Shown: piece by piece, positions 31,631-43,600 of the stretch
Position numbering within the stretch: position 1 is the first letter of the stretch
Layout of the letters: the number at the start of each line of letters is the position of its first letter
Virus record (IMG/VR): IMGVR_UViG_3300031963_000134
Span: 1-63,876 of that record
Reading direction: 5' to 3' (one strand)
DNA from: a virus
DNA length: 63,876 bases
Position numbers and translations under genes: made by a program
The notes under the pieces: generated by a model
What the model saw: the letters and a program-made list of their open reading frames with translations, nothing else
Told to the model about the DNA's origin: nothing
The model's database searches: none

Positions 31631-31658
31631 GGGGAGTCTTCGGACTCCCCTTTTTTTT
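31631..31658 (+). terminator. Strong UUCG-capped terminator between convergent gene blocks
   Basis: GGGGAGTC (31631-31638) pairs with GACTCCCC (31643-31650) around a TTCG tetraloop, followed by T8 (31651-31658). It terminates the plus-strand block only, because no T-run follows on the minus strand. The T-run overlaps the stop codon of the minus-strand 1988-codon gene. Confidence 0.95.
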
Positions 31659-34600
31659 AGATCTTACTTAAGTTTTGAGCTTTAATAAGATTGGTAATAG
31701 CAGATGCTGGGTCAATAAACGTAGCGTTAATACCAAACATTTTAGCTGTCATATTCCAAATCTTTCTAGATCCTTGTTGTTGCCACTCATATGCTCCAGC
31801 ACGACGTTTATAAAACGCTCTTTCATTACCAAATGCTGAGTCTAACATATTACCCAAAATACTTTGATATGAGTCAAGTGTTGGACCAAGAGCAATAGAT
31901 TTAATATCTGTTAAATCTAACAAGTTATCTAAACCAAATTTTGGTAATGGTAATAACTGTTCATTCTCTGAACGAATTTGAATTGCTAAATTGAGTGTGT
32001 GCAAACCTAACCAACCAAACAAATCAAATTCATTATTATCTTCTGCTACAAATGGAATAGGTAATGGACCACTCATCTGACGAAGTTTTTCATATTTATC
32101 TTCATCATCAAGATCAAACCCAAATGATCCAATAATCAAATCAAGAATCAAAAGCATTGAAACTTCAGCAAGTACTCTTAATGAAGCTGCAAATACTTCT
32201 TTATCCTTATATATCTGAATAGGATCTAGATTTTTAATCGCATTCCATAAACCTTTTATAAAGGTGACATAATAACCTTGATCTTGTTGTCCATACCCTG
32301 GATTCCATCTTCTTTTACCAAAACGTTGAACAAACATAGTGGTAAAGAATCTTCTCATAAAAGATATAAATCTCCAAAGAATCCATCTTTGAGCTTCAGG
32401 TTGAGCGAAACTTGAATAAGCACCTGTAAGCTTTTGCATAACAGCTTGAACCTTATTACGGAACAACTTAAAGAGGTTATTATCAATTTCTACTTCTAAT
32501 TGTTTATTGACTAAAGCGTCATACTTCTTATTGATACCAGCTATTTCGTTTTCATCTCTAGCTAATGCAATTTTTTCTTTACGAGACTTTTCAAGTTCTT
32601 CTACATTTTTAAGTCTCTTACTCATCTTCCATTCCTTCTCGATAATTTCTTTCATATCTTCTTCAGGAATGTTATACTTCTCTGCTAGAGATTTTACTGT
32701 ATCACTTTTACTAATTGTATGTTTAGTAGATGTGTTAGCATAACGAATGTCAATACCTTCTTTAAGTTTAATTATACCAGACGCATCTAGTTCCCATGCA
32801 TCCATATAATCAATATCAACTCCGTTCTGACTTACTTTTTTCTTGTACATCATCCCAGCAAATGTTTGGGATGCAGCTTCAACTTCTAAAAACTTTCTAG
32901 GACCTTGTAAAAATCTAAAGGTAGCAACGTCTTTAAATACCGTTCTTGAATATGGATCGTCAGCTCTTTCTCTAAACCTACCTTCTTGAAAGTCAAAGAC
33001 ATCTCCTATCTGCTCAGACAGTCTTTTGTTTGGGTCATACATGCTTGCTGTAGTATCAAACATATATTTAGAAGCCCAAACTTGTCCTTTAGCTAATGAT
33101 GTGTACGTTAAATTTTCACCTGCTGCAGCTTCAATCATTGCTTGAAACTTAGCACCCATCTGGTTTTTAATATCAGACGTTGGGTTAAAAGTAAAAAATG
33201 AAAACGCCGCTCGCTTAAACATAAAGTTCTGGAGGTTAATCAACCATTTCTGATTTGATAAAAACCCAGAAGTCTTTTGACCTAAAAACTCTCGATCATA
33301 AAAGTTTTGAATTGCGGATCGACGAACATACTTACCACCCTTATTAGCGTATGTAATAACTCCTCTATTAACTGCGTCAAAAAAACTAGCCTTCTCCATG
33401 TCTTTAGGCTCATTTTTTTCTAAAACATTTTTAAGAGCTTTAGCAGTAGGATTCATTTTAAGAAGCTGTTTTTTCTGTTCAGCTCCCATCATGTATCTAA
33501 TGATACTGCTTACAACGTCAGTAGATGTTTCTTCATAATCTAGATTATAAAGACCTTGAATTGGAATATTATCAATCTGATCACCAAATGCATCTAGTCT
33601 TACTAATTCTAGTTTAGAATTATAGTTATATTGAGGATCATCTTTGATTTGACCTCTAATCCATTCAAGAAACTTTTTAATGAGTCTTCTAATAAGACTC
33701 ATTTTTTCTTCAGCTTTTTGTCTACTTCTTCCCGATTGAAGCATTTCAAGATTACTCATCTCAAAACGTGGGAAGTCTAGATAAAGACGATCTTTTCTTG
33801 GAAGTCCTTCTTGACTCTTTAAATGGATTTTTGTTAAAGCTTCAAGCGCTTTAAACTTTTTACCATCTAAAGAATTGGGATCAGCATTCTTTAATCTAAA
33901 GTACTCTTCATTAATATAAGGAGAACCTTCTTTGATTTTAGGAAGCCATCCGTTTTCTGAAACACCTCGGTTATCAATATGAATTCCAACAATGGGTTTT
34001 ACTTTACCTGTAGCTTTATCATACCCAGTACGAAACTCTTTCTTTACTACACGAGCATAGAATTTCATTTTAGGTAAACCCGGAATCTTAATTTTATTAC
34101 CGTCTTCGTCTAATATATTAGTTGTCTCATAATACTTAGGATCATTAGGACGGATAACGTTCCATACGTACAACCTTTCGTATTGAGTACCACCCTTTAC
34201 TTTTTTTTCAATGTGGTTGTTATTAAACCACGTTTCAAACTGGGGGTTAGCTTTAAACAACAATTCTCTCAATTCAGAACTTGTATAAAGCAAATCCATA
34301 TTTTTTTGATCAAAAGAAGTAATACCAAACTGGTCATACACTTCTTTCAAATCCATTTTTTCTAGTAAACTATTTAATTGATCTAAATAGTATTCAGTAG
34401 GTTCTTTACCTTGAAGTTCTTTTAACTTAGCAAATTCATTATTAAGCTCTTGGATTTCTGCTTTACTCAAACCTTTGCTTTCTTGAAGCTCTAGAAGCTC
34501 AACCCAACGTTCATATTTTTCTTTAGGAAGAGTCTTATAATAGTCTCTTTCAGCGCTCAACTCATTTAGCTCATCATACTGTTCTCTGGTAAGTCCAGTA

Positions 34601-37600
34601 AATCCCGCCCAAGCTTCTTTAGCTCTTTCCATAGCTTCTTGAGCTTCACGAATTTTATTCTTTCTACCTTCAGTAATCTCATGACCTAAAGGTTGACCAT
34701 CATCATCACGATATCCTGATACTGAGTCAAGAATGTCTTCCCAATATTTTGTAAAGTCAATTTCATTAGCTTGAGTAGAAGGAAGCTTAGAAAGTATTTT
34801 TTTGATTCGTTCTAAAATTTCAGCACGGTCTTCATAAAACTTGGGTTTTATTACTACACGTGTATTCATCTTAATCCATAAATCTCTTTTCTCATTATAG
34901 ATTTCATTATAATCCTCATGACCAGGAGTATAACCCTGCTTAACAAGTTGAGATTTAATCTCTGATTCTACATCTTGTAATGCGTTTTGAAAGACACCAG
35001 GTCTTTCTTTAAACTCATAATACTTTCTAGTTTTATCTCTATACTCTTGAAGTCTTTTAGCTATGAGTAGATCGTCACCTTTTTTCTTTGTACCATCTGC
35101 GTTAAATGTAGAGTAGAGAAGTCTATATTTTCTCCACGCCAACTCAAGCTCACGATGTTTGTCGAGTAATTGATACTCCGACATAAGTGGCTCATTAAGC
35201 ATCCGGATATCTTCAAGAATTTGGTCTCTAGCGGATTGAGCTAATTTACCAATCGTATCATTATCATCTTGTATAAGAGTAGTATCCTTATAGTATTGAT
35301 CATCATACTCTTGATAAAACCATTCTCTTAAATGCTTTTCTTTCTGGTGAATCATATCGATCATCTTTAAATGATCTTCTTTTTTACCAGAACTACGATA
35401 TTGTTTTTCAAGTTGACGGATGTCGTAATTAAACTTGTCAATTACGTATCTATGATTTTTATGTGGTTGTAGTAATGACCATATTTTTTTCTCTGTAAAC
35501 TCTCCAGTTTCAGCATTAAAATGACCAATAGTATCTACAAACCCTAAAGTCTTTCCTGACTCACCAATGTTATTAGAATTTATTCCAGCATCCGACAACA
35601 GCTTTTTTAAATCATAACCTGCTATCTCATCTAATCTATTCTTAATTCTACCATCAACTTCTGTTAGATTGTTTTTATAATACATTGCAAACCCACCAAT
35701 TACTGGGTCAGTATTATAAAGGTAACCTTCAAGAAATGAGTTAGCCCAACTAGCATCCTTACCTTCACCTTTAAGTTTAGCTTCGATTTTTTCTTTGGTA
35801 ACACGAATAGCATCTACCGTCTTAGCTCTTAAAGATTCATACTTTTCAGTGTCACTATAATCCAAAAACTCTCCAGACTCTAATTTTTCACTGAGCTCAT
35901 TGTATGTTTGAAGGTCAGCTCTTGTTAAACCATAGTATGCTATATACTCTTTTTCAATAGCAGCATCACTTGTTTTACTTTCTTTAAGTCTTTTGATTTT
36001 ATCTTCAAATACTCTGTCACCTTCTCTAGCGATAGTCTTCCAAGAATCCCAAAGTACGTCTGCTACTCCTTCAGTTTGAATAGTATTAATACTATCCGAA
36101 GCTTTTCTAATATTTCCTCTAATGTTTGAGACAATATTATTTAAAGGTGAATTTGAATCAGCACCAGCACTATCGAGAACTTTTTGAAATTCCTGTATAT
36201 ACCTATCCCAATAATTTAAAACGTTAGAATAATAATCAACCTTATGAAGAGTATCCTTATCATTCGTATCGTCTTCCAACGATTTAAGATGGTTTTGTAT
36301 TTTGCCAATAGCAAAATCTAACCTTATCATTGAGTTGACAAATGATGTAACTTCATTTTCTACCACCTCAATATCTTTCAGTTTATCTTCAGCAACTGAA
36401 TCAATAATAGAGGTGTATTTACTAAGATTTGATTTAATCTGTTGAAGGTCACCACGATTGAACTCATCAGTAAGAAGTTCAACAAGGTCAGTATAGTTAC
36501 CGCTAGATTGTAAATATTTAATCTGATTAGCAGCTCCCTCAAATACACGTTTCATCATAGTGAGCAAGACACGGTTACCTACCTTGTCTACTACCTTACG
36601 CATATCTTGGACATACTTTACTTGATCTTCAAAGTATGCTACAATTAAATCATCAGATATCTCTTGGGTATTTATTTGAAACTTATCTCCCTGCGCAAGC
36701 ATTTGAGCAAGATCAGCCATTGATGTGCTACCATCAAGCTTAGAGATATTGATCTTAGACCCAAAGAGTTTTCTAAGAAACTGACGAATGTTATAGAGAA
36801 GATTTGTAAAAAACGATTTTTTAGTCGGATCTACTTTAAGATTTTGACTAGCAAACATAGCTTGTTCAGTAAGAGCTTTTACAAGCACTTCCTCTTTTAC
36901 AGCATTGTCTAAATCTTCACCATAAAGTCTTCTTAAGTCAGCGTCTGTTTCTACCTCGGCTCTTTGTTTTAAACTCTCATATTCACTAAGAGCTTGACCA
37001 ACATACTCAGGATTAGAAAGTATAGCTTCTTGATATAGCTTTTCAAAAAGCTCAGGATTTTCAAATCTTATTGCACGTATAATCGGGTGTGAAAATTCGT
37101 GAAAAGCTAATTTGGTATTAAGTTTTTCACTAACAAAATAGACTTGACCACCAAAGAAAAAACCAGCTTTACTACCGTTATATGGGTTAGCAGTATTAGC
37201 TGTAATACGCATTGCTTCTTCAGTAGAAACAATATTGTAAGCTACCCCGGTTTGAGCAGATAGTTTTCCTACAATCTCAATCGCTTGTGTACGGTTTTGT
37301 TCAGTTAATGAAAGTGACTCATTATTAAACTCAGCTAGTAGGAAAGATAACCCGACTGCAGTTTCAGGATCTTGAAACATTGGGTCTTCAATCTTACTTG
37401 CTAATTTTTTTCGGTCACTATTAATCTGAGCTTGAATTGAAACTTCAGATGCTGGTTCCGTTCTTAAACGAATTTTTTCTTTTACCTGAATAGGTGTACC
37501 AATAGGTCTATCGTTATCTGCTGCTTCAAGAAACTCTCTAACAGCTTCTTTTCTACCAACAGCTTTAACTAGTTCATTGAACTTAGCCTCATTATCACCA

Positions 37601-37623
37601 GAAAGATTAAGACAACGTGACAT
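31657..37623 (-). CDS. Giant virion cargo/ejection protein with zincin metallopeptidase domain (1988 aa)
   Basis: The zincin motif HEFSH lies at residues 175-179, followed by acidic VKEEVLVKAL about 75 residues later, as in metallopeptidases of crAss-like giant proteins. Long charged helical regions fill the middle. Near residue 1790 a hydrophobic stretch (ASLRVLAEVSMLLILDLIIG) could insert in a membrane during DNA ejection. It is the last gene of the minus-strand block, six bases after the RNA polymerase gene stop. Likely packaged in the capsid or tail. Protease function may process virion proteins or act in the host. Similarity to crAss-like large proteins is by motif and position. Confidence 0.75.
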   Translation of the reverse strand: MSRCLNLSGDNEAKFNELVKAVGRKEAVREFLEAADNDRPIGTPIQVKEKIRLRTEPASEVSIQAQINSDRKKLASKIEDPMFQDPETAVGLSFLLAEFNNESLSLTEQNRTQAIEIVGKLSAQTGVAYNIVSTEEAMRITANTANPYNGSKAGFFFGGQVYFVSEKLNTKLAFHEFSHPIIRAIRFENPELFEKLYQEAILSNPEYVGQALSEYESLKQRAEVETDADLRRLYGEDLDNAVKEEVLVKALTEQAMFASQNLKVDPTKKSFFTNLLYNIRQFLRKLFGSKINISKLDGSTSMADLAQMLAQGDKFQINTQEISDDLIVAYFEDQVKYVQDMRKVVDKVGNRVLLTMMKRVFEGAANQIKYLQSSGNYTDLVELLTDEFNRGDLQQIKSNLSKYTSIIDSVAEDKLKDIEVVENEVTSFVNSMIRLDFAIGKIQNHLKSLEDDTNDKDTLHKVDYYSNVLNYWDRYIQEFQKVLDSAGADSNSPLNNIVSNIRGNIRKASDSINTIQTEGVADVLWDSWKTIAREGDRVFEDKIKRLKESKTSDAAIEKEYIAYYGLTRADLQTYNELSEKLESGEFLDYSDTEKYESLRAKTVDAIRVTKEKIEAKLKGEGKDASWANSFLEGYLYNTDPVIGGFAMYYKNNLTEVDGRIKNRLDEIAGYDLKKLLSDAGINSNNIGESGKTLGFVDTIGHFNAETGEFTEKKIWSLLQPHKNHRYVIDKFNYDIRQLEKQYRSSGKKEDHLKMIDMIHQKEKHLREWFYQEYDDQYYKDTTLIQDDNDTIGKLAQSARDQILEDIRMLNEPLMSEYQLLDKHRELELAWRKYRLLYSTFNADGTKKKGDDLLIAKRLQEYRDKTRKYYEFKERPGVFQNALQDVESEIKSQLVKQGYTPGHEDYNEIYNEKRDLWIKMNTRVVIKPKFYEDRAEILERIKKILSKLPSTQANEIDFTKYWEDILDSVSGYRDDDGQPLGHEITEGRKNKIREAQEAMERAKEAWAGFTGLTREQYDELNELSAERDYYKTLPKEKYERWVELLELQESKGLSKAEIQELNNEFAKLKELQGKEPTEYYLDQLNSLLEKMDLKEVYDQFGITSFDQKNMDLLYTSSELRELLFKANPQFETWFNNNHIEKKVKGGTQYERLYVWNVIRPNDPKYYETTNILDEDGNKIKIPGLPKMKFYARVVKKEFRTGYDKATGKVKPIVGIHIDNRGVSENGWLPKIKEGSPYINEEYFRLKNADPNSLDGKKFKALEALTKIHLKSQEGLPRKDRLYLDFPRFEMSNLEMLQSGRSRQKAEEKMSLIRRLIKKFLEWIRGQIKDDPQYNYNSKLELVRLDAFGDQIDNIPIQGLYNLDYEETSTDVVSSIIRYMMGAEQKKQLLKMNPTAKALKNVLEKNEPKDMEKASFFDAVNRGVITYANKGGKYVRRSAIQNFYDREFLGQKTSGFLSNQKWLINLQNFMFKRAAFSFFTFNPTSDIKNQMGAKFQAMIEAAAGENLTYTSLAKGQVWASKYMFDTTASMYDPNKRLSEQIGDVFDFQEGRFRERADDPYSRTVFKDVATFRFLQGPRKFLEVEAASQTFAGMMYKKKVSQNGVDIDYMDAWELDASGIIKLKEGIDIRYANTSTKHTISKSDTVKSLAEKYNIPEEDMKEIIEKEWKMSKRLKNVEELEKSRKEKIALARDENEIAGINKKYDALVNKQLEVEIDNNLFKLFRNKVQAVMQKLTGAYSSFAQPEAQRWILWRFISFMRRFFTTMFVQRFGKRRWNPGYGQQDQGYYVTFIKGLWNAIKNLDPIQIYKDKEVFAASLRVLAEVSMLLILDLIIGSFGFDLDDEDKYEKLRQMSGPLPIPFVAEDNNEFDLFGWLGLHTLNLAIQIRSENEQLLPLPKFGLDNLLDLTDIKSIALGPTLDSYQSILGNMLDSAFGNERAFYKRRAGAYEWQQQGSRKIWNMTAKMFGINATFIDPASAITNLIKAQNLSKI

Positions 37624-37630
37624 ATTAATT

Positions 37631-40600
37631 TTATTTACCTATTCCAAAAAGACACATCATAGCTTCAATAACTTCTTCATCTGTAACAACCTTCTGTTGT
37701 TTTAATATCTCTTCAGTTGAAATACCAGAAGCTTGATTGAAGTTATTATTCTGAATACCTAGTTCAGCTAATCTTTGGGATAAATATAAGAAAGTTTGAG
37801 ACGCTACTGGTTTAGCATTCTTATTTAGCTCTCCAGTTATAGGATCCGCACCAATTAAATATTGACCTAATCCTTGTTGAGGTACTACAATTCTTTTTCC
37901 TTTACTAACCTCTTTCTTAATGGTTTCAATAGCATTGTCAATTCTCTCTTTAATAATAGGAGAGATTGTCATACCATTTACATCTACAAAAGGCTGGTTA
38001 ATATTATCTGAAGATGACTTAGTAGAAGTAACTGTAAATGAAAGGAATCTATCATTATCAGTCTCAGTAAACCCTTTCTTAAGAAGAAACTCTCTTGTTA
38101 TTTTATCAATACCTGGAGCTTTACCTACATTGAATACTCTAACTCCTTCAGCAATAGCTTGTTCAATAAGCGGTTCGTAGAACTTAGTAAAGTGATCATT
38201 GATATTCTCAAAGGTTATTTTACCTCCTCTGCTTGAAGGATTCCAAGTACCACTACCACTAACCATTACAGAATTCATTCCTTTGAAATTCTTATTAGCA
38301 GCTTCTCCCCATGACTCTTCATAAATATTGGTAGTAGAGACATAGTCGTTAGATGTTTCAGGTACAGTGCTACCAATAAATCCATCAGATTCTCCAATCA
38401 TTTTAAAATCTTCAGCTATTTGTTTGATTTTTGGACCAAACTTAGCAGGATCTGTCTGTCTTAATAACTCAATATTAGCTATAACATTTCTCAGCGCAGA
38501 ACGGCGTCTCTCAAAAGCTGGATCAAGTTTTGAAGAATTGTTTCTTAGATTATTAAGAACATCGTCTGAACTACCTACATTCTCTACAACTGGTGAATCA
38601 TTAGCAACTTCAGGAGTAGTTGTTTTGATTTCTGGATTGAAAAGACTTTGGTCATTCTTTTCACTTACAATATTTGTATTTGTGGTATCAGGTTTAAGAA
38701 TAATCAACTTACTTCTAACTCTTGTAAGAGCTACATAGAGAGATGACGCTGTATCACGAGGGTCAATGACTTTACTATTCTGTCTAATGTTTTCATCACC
38801 TACAATAATCTTATTTAAAGAGTTACCCTGTACAGTATGTGTAGATCCGATGTAAGACAAATTGTAAAATGATTCAGGACTTTCAGTTCTAAATCTTTCA
38901 AGACTATTAAACATATCTTGATTATCGAAGTATACTGACCAAGGAATTTCAAAACTATTTACGTTTCCTGAAGATGGATCAGTAAACTCAATATAAATAA
39001 AGTTCTTTTTCTTACCGTTTACCTCTCTACTGTCTCTTTTAACCTTAAACATTGTGCCAATGTCAGACCTCATAATAGTATGAATAATTTTTTCATCATA
39101 CCTATTATTTAGTTCCATATAAGATACATCAACATCAATCTTACTAAGATCAATTCCAATCATTTGTTCAATAAACCTACCTATACCTATTTCATTTAAA
39201 GGAACTTTACTCTCTTTAATATCCAGAACTTTATATCTCCCTCTTGGATAAATAATATTATTTAGATACAGAGTGTTGTTAAATATAGTTTCTGGTAATG
39301 AAATAGGTTCTGTTCCGCTAAATTCAATATAATCTCCTGAGAAAATCTTAGATGCTTGCTGCTCTGTTACTTTTCCCATGTAGTATTTTTTAATGGTTAC
39401 TTTTTCTTTAACTAAATCAGGTTCATAACCAAGTTTCTTAAAGTAACTAGCCCTTATTTTATCAAATAATGCAATTGTATTTTCATTTACATTATTGTTA
39501 TAATGAGTCCAAAAAATTTCATAAGGGTTATTAGATTTACTTAACTCATCAATATAAAAATTAATTAATTTATTGATATCGTTTTTAGGAACAACCCACA
39601 TGTTTTCGCTGCTTTCGTTTGTTAAACGATCATACTCAGCAAAACTAAATTCTGGTACTTTTCTTCCTTCTTCAACAGCTTTTCGCATTTCATCTACTTG
39701 ATTACCAACAGAATCAAATATTTTATGAAAAGCTTTATCCTTTGTACGCATTACTTGAGTAAGCTCAAATGCTTTACCTTCATTTTGACCTTCAGATCCA
39801 AATAATGTTCCAGATATAACACCTTCTGTTTTATTTGAATCTACAGGAGATAATTGTCTGTAGTCTCCCATATATATAAAGACAGGTAATGGAGGTGTTG
39901 ATATTCCCTCTTCTTTATAAAGTTCTTGTTCAAATTCAATAAGCGTTGCTAAATCTTCAATAAAATTTTCACTTAACATTGAAGATTCATCAATAATTAC
40001 AACTTTTTGTTTAAGAATTGAATTCCTTGGGAAAGATCCATTTTTTTCAAAGTACTTTATATATTCATTTTTAAGATCTTCAAGATTTTGCATATAAAGT
40101 GTATCTGCAGGAACTGGTTTTCCTGCAAATATTTTTTTCATTCTTTCTAGATCTTTAGGATCCGCTTTACTAGGATTATTAGTATTTCTTTTAGTAAAAG
40201 ATTGAGTAGTTCTAATATTAGCTACCTTTTTTCTACCAGTTTTAACACCTAAAGATTCTCTAAGCATTAATACTGCGTTATGTGTAGGAGCCAAATACAT
40301 TACATCATATTCAGCATCAAATTGAAAATCATTAATCTCTAATTGTTTAACGATTTCACTTATTAATGTTGTCTTACCTACACCTCCTCTACCAATAAGA
40401 CCAATCATATTATTCCATAATTGCATTGGAATAATACCATTAAACTGTGCATCTGATCCTTCAAAAGATTTTGTTTGACTTCCTTTGAATTCTTGTTTAA
40501 CAGGTGAATCTAATTTTTTTCTAACAAAGCTGAATATCTCATCATAAGCTGTTTGCTGTTGGTCATTCATTAAATATTTTTCAGTAGGTGTTTCAAAGAT

Positions 40601-43600
40601 GACATTATTATTAGGATTAGATCCTTCGGGTACAACTACTGTCTTAGTTGGTTTTTTTACTTCAGCTGTTTTAATAAATCTAAATTGTTTCCCATTCTGG
40701 GGGTCAACATCCGGGTTCTCATTAAAGAACTTTAAAAGCTTAACTACATCAGTTGACTTACCTGCATCAACTACTTCAATACCTACACCATTAACTACTA
40801 GTACTTTATAATTTTTTCCAAAGTATTGATAATCAACTTCTTTTGAAACACTAGTAGAATAATCTGGTGTACCTTCAATAACTTCTACTTTTTCTTTTTC
40901 AGCTTGACTAGATGTAACATCATTTACTTGGTTACTTGGGTTATTTAAATCAACTCCAATTTGTGTTGGAATAGTAACCACGTTTTGTGTGTTAGATAAA
41001 ACATAATTGCTACTAAGCGCTAGATTGTTTTTTCTAACAACTGTTTCATCTTGGTTTAACGTTCCATCAGATATGAACAGTAAATTGGGATTGTCTTTAG
41101 CAATCGAAGATGCTTCTACATCATTAAGATTAGTAGTATCAAGTTTTACGCTATTATCATTCTCTACGGATATACGATTAGGATCGTAACCTTTGACATT
41201 AATTATGTTTTCACTAGAAAGTTTATAGTTCTTAAATCTTGATCTTTTACTGCGGTCGGTATTATTAGTAATAAATTGAGCAGTAAAATAAGCTTGTTCT
41301 ACTGGATCAACTCCATTTTTATATTTTTCCATTGCAGAATCTATAATCGCATGGAGTCTATCCTGCGGTGAAATTCTAATCAATGAAAAACTTGATTTCG
41401 CATCCATCCCAGATTGAAGGAATGCATAGATGGAAAATCGACTAAAGAACTCAGCTATTCTAATTCTTTCTTCATTAGAGATTTCTTCATCTATTCTAAT
41501 AGCAGAAGGATTTGATAACTCTAAGATGTTTTGGTTAAGCCTATTTATCTCATCTGATTCGAGCATAGTATTATTAAGGAAAAGATTACTCATTTCCCTA
41601 ATACCATTATTTTCAAGATTGTTTACACTTATATACTCAAATAGACTGTAGTTATTTTTAAGCTTATTACCGTACTTATTTAGGATATTTTGAAATTGAT
41701 CCGCATATGTATCCTCGCTCTCAAACATTTTCCAAGAGTTGTAAACGTTATCAAGCGCCATATCCCTAAGAACCACATCATAGGTAAGTATGTCAATCCT
41801 ATTATTGTAACTCTCGTTGGATTCACTTTCTTTCTGCGGGAAAAGGGTTTTTACTTTAGCGTACTTATTCTTATAGTCTTCTCTTGACTTAAGTCTTTCT
41901 AGACCATTAGCTTCCTTTCTGTATCTGTATCTGAGCATTTCTCTTTCAAATACAAAAGCCAAATAGTCATCCTTTGTTCCAAAAGCAGAAACATCAAGAT
42001 TAGCTAATTTGATTACAGTACCATCAGGTAATGTTAGGTTTCTTTGGTATTTACCCCCGCTATTTTTTAAATCAAAAAACTGTTTATCTAATTGTTTTCT
42101 ATCTACATAGATAACCGGTTCTCCATTTTGTTCTTTTACAAAAACACCATTAGCTAATGAATCAACACCAAATACTTGTTTTACCTTTTCAGAGTCATCA
42201 ACTACTTTAGATCCTTTATAACCTTTATCAATTACATTGTTAAGATTAAATTCTCTAATAGAATTTTGGAAAGCATAACTGATAAAGTCATTTACATATG
42301 TTCTTTCTACCTCTTCATCGTTTTTAAATAAACTACGAATCTCATTATGGTAGTCTTCATCTACTGAAGAAAGTAGACTAGAATTTTTAAAACTAAACAA
42401 CCCACCAAAAATCTCTTTTTGAAAATCTTGTACTTTAAAGCTTTTCAAAATAGTTTCGTCACCTAGTTTTTTAACAATCTTAGTAGGCAACATTGCACTC
42501 ATTAACATAGCTTCGTACTCACTCAAAGCTTTGTTAACTTCAAAAGTGGTATTACTTGTTTTAGTATCAAAGTTAGATTTAAGCTTAGCATTTTTAACTG
42601 CTCCAGCCATATTCTCAATTTCAAGAAAATGCAAAAACAAAGCTTTATCTTGATCTGAGTAATCTCCCTTTCTATTTTGACTTTCAACTATAAATGATTC
42701 AAAAGCAGTTTTACCTTCTTTATTTTTCTCTTGACTAAATAGCTTTCTAGATTCTTCATTATCATGAAGATAATCTTGAGATAAGTAATAAATAGAACCA
42801 TTTGTATAACTGTCTTTATATACTTCAAATGAAGAAACATAGTTTGGAAACAAATCCCTAATCATATCTGCTCTAGTTTTGAACTGAGCAAAATTGGGAT
42901 TATCAATTTCCATTCCTAAAGGACGAGCAAATGTGCTTCTATATTTTCTTTGAAGTTCAACATACTCTCTAACAAGAGGATGAGATACAAGCATTACTGC
43001 TTGACGAACTGGTACACCTGCTTGTACCATAAAGAGAAGAGTAGGTGCAATTTCTTTATTCCCTTGAATATTAAAGATCCATGCATCTTTTGCTACGTCT
43101 ACCCAACCGTTAATCATTTGGGAAATAATATCTGAGATGCTATGTTCGTTTTCAGCATCATAGATATGTGAAAGAGAAATTACATCTCTACCTTTTTCAT
43201 CCTGCAGTTTGTTATGCGGGAGATACATATCTAAAGGGATGTACTCTGTATTTTTACCAAACGTATCTGAATAACCATGATTTAATCTCATGCCTATTCT
43301 GTTGAACAATGCGTTATATGTATTGTCTACAGCACCTAAACCAAGGGTGTCTTTACCAATTCTATTTTGCTGATGTTTATCAAGGTTATAACCAATCTCT
43401 AAAATATTAGTAGCAGATATTCTTTTATCTCCTGTTGTCTTATCAGTAACCGTACGATAGTTTCTTTTTTGAGCAAACTTTGCAGCATCTTTAGCTATTG
43501 GTTCAACAATATCTTTATCGTTAGGACGAACAAGTGCATAGAAGTTTTCGGGAAAACTCAACATCTCCCTCATATTTTCCTGAATCCTATTTTGAAGACC

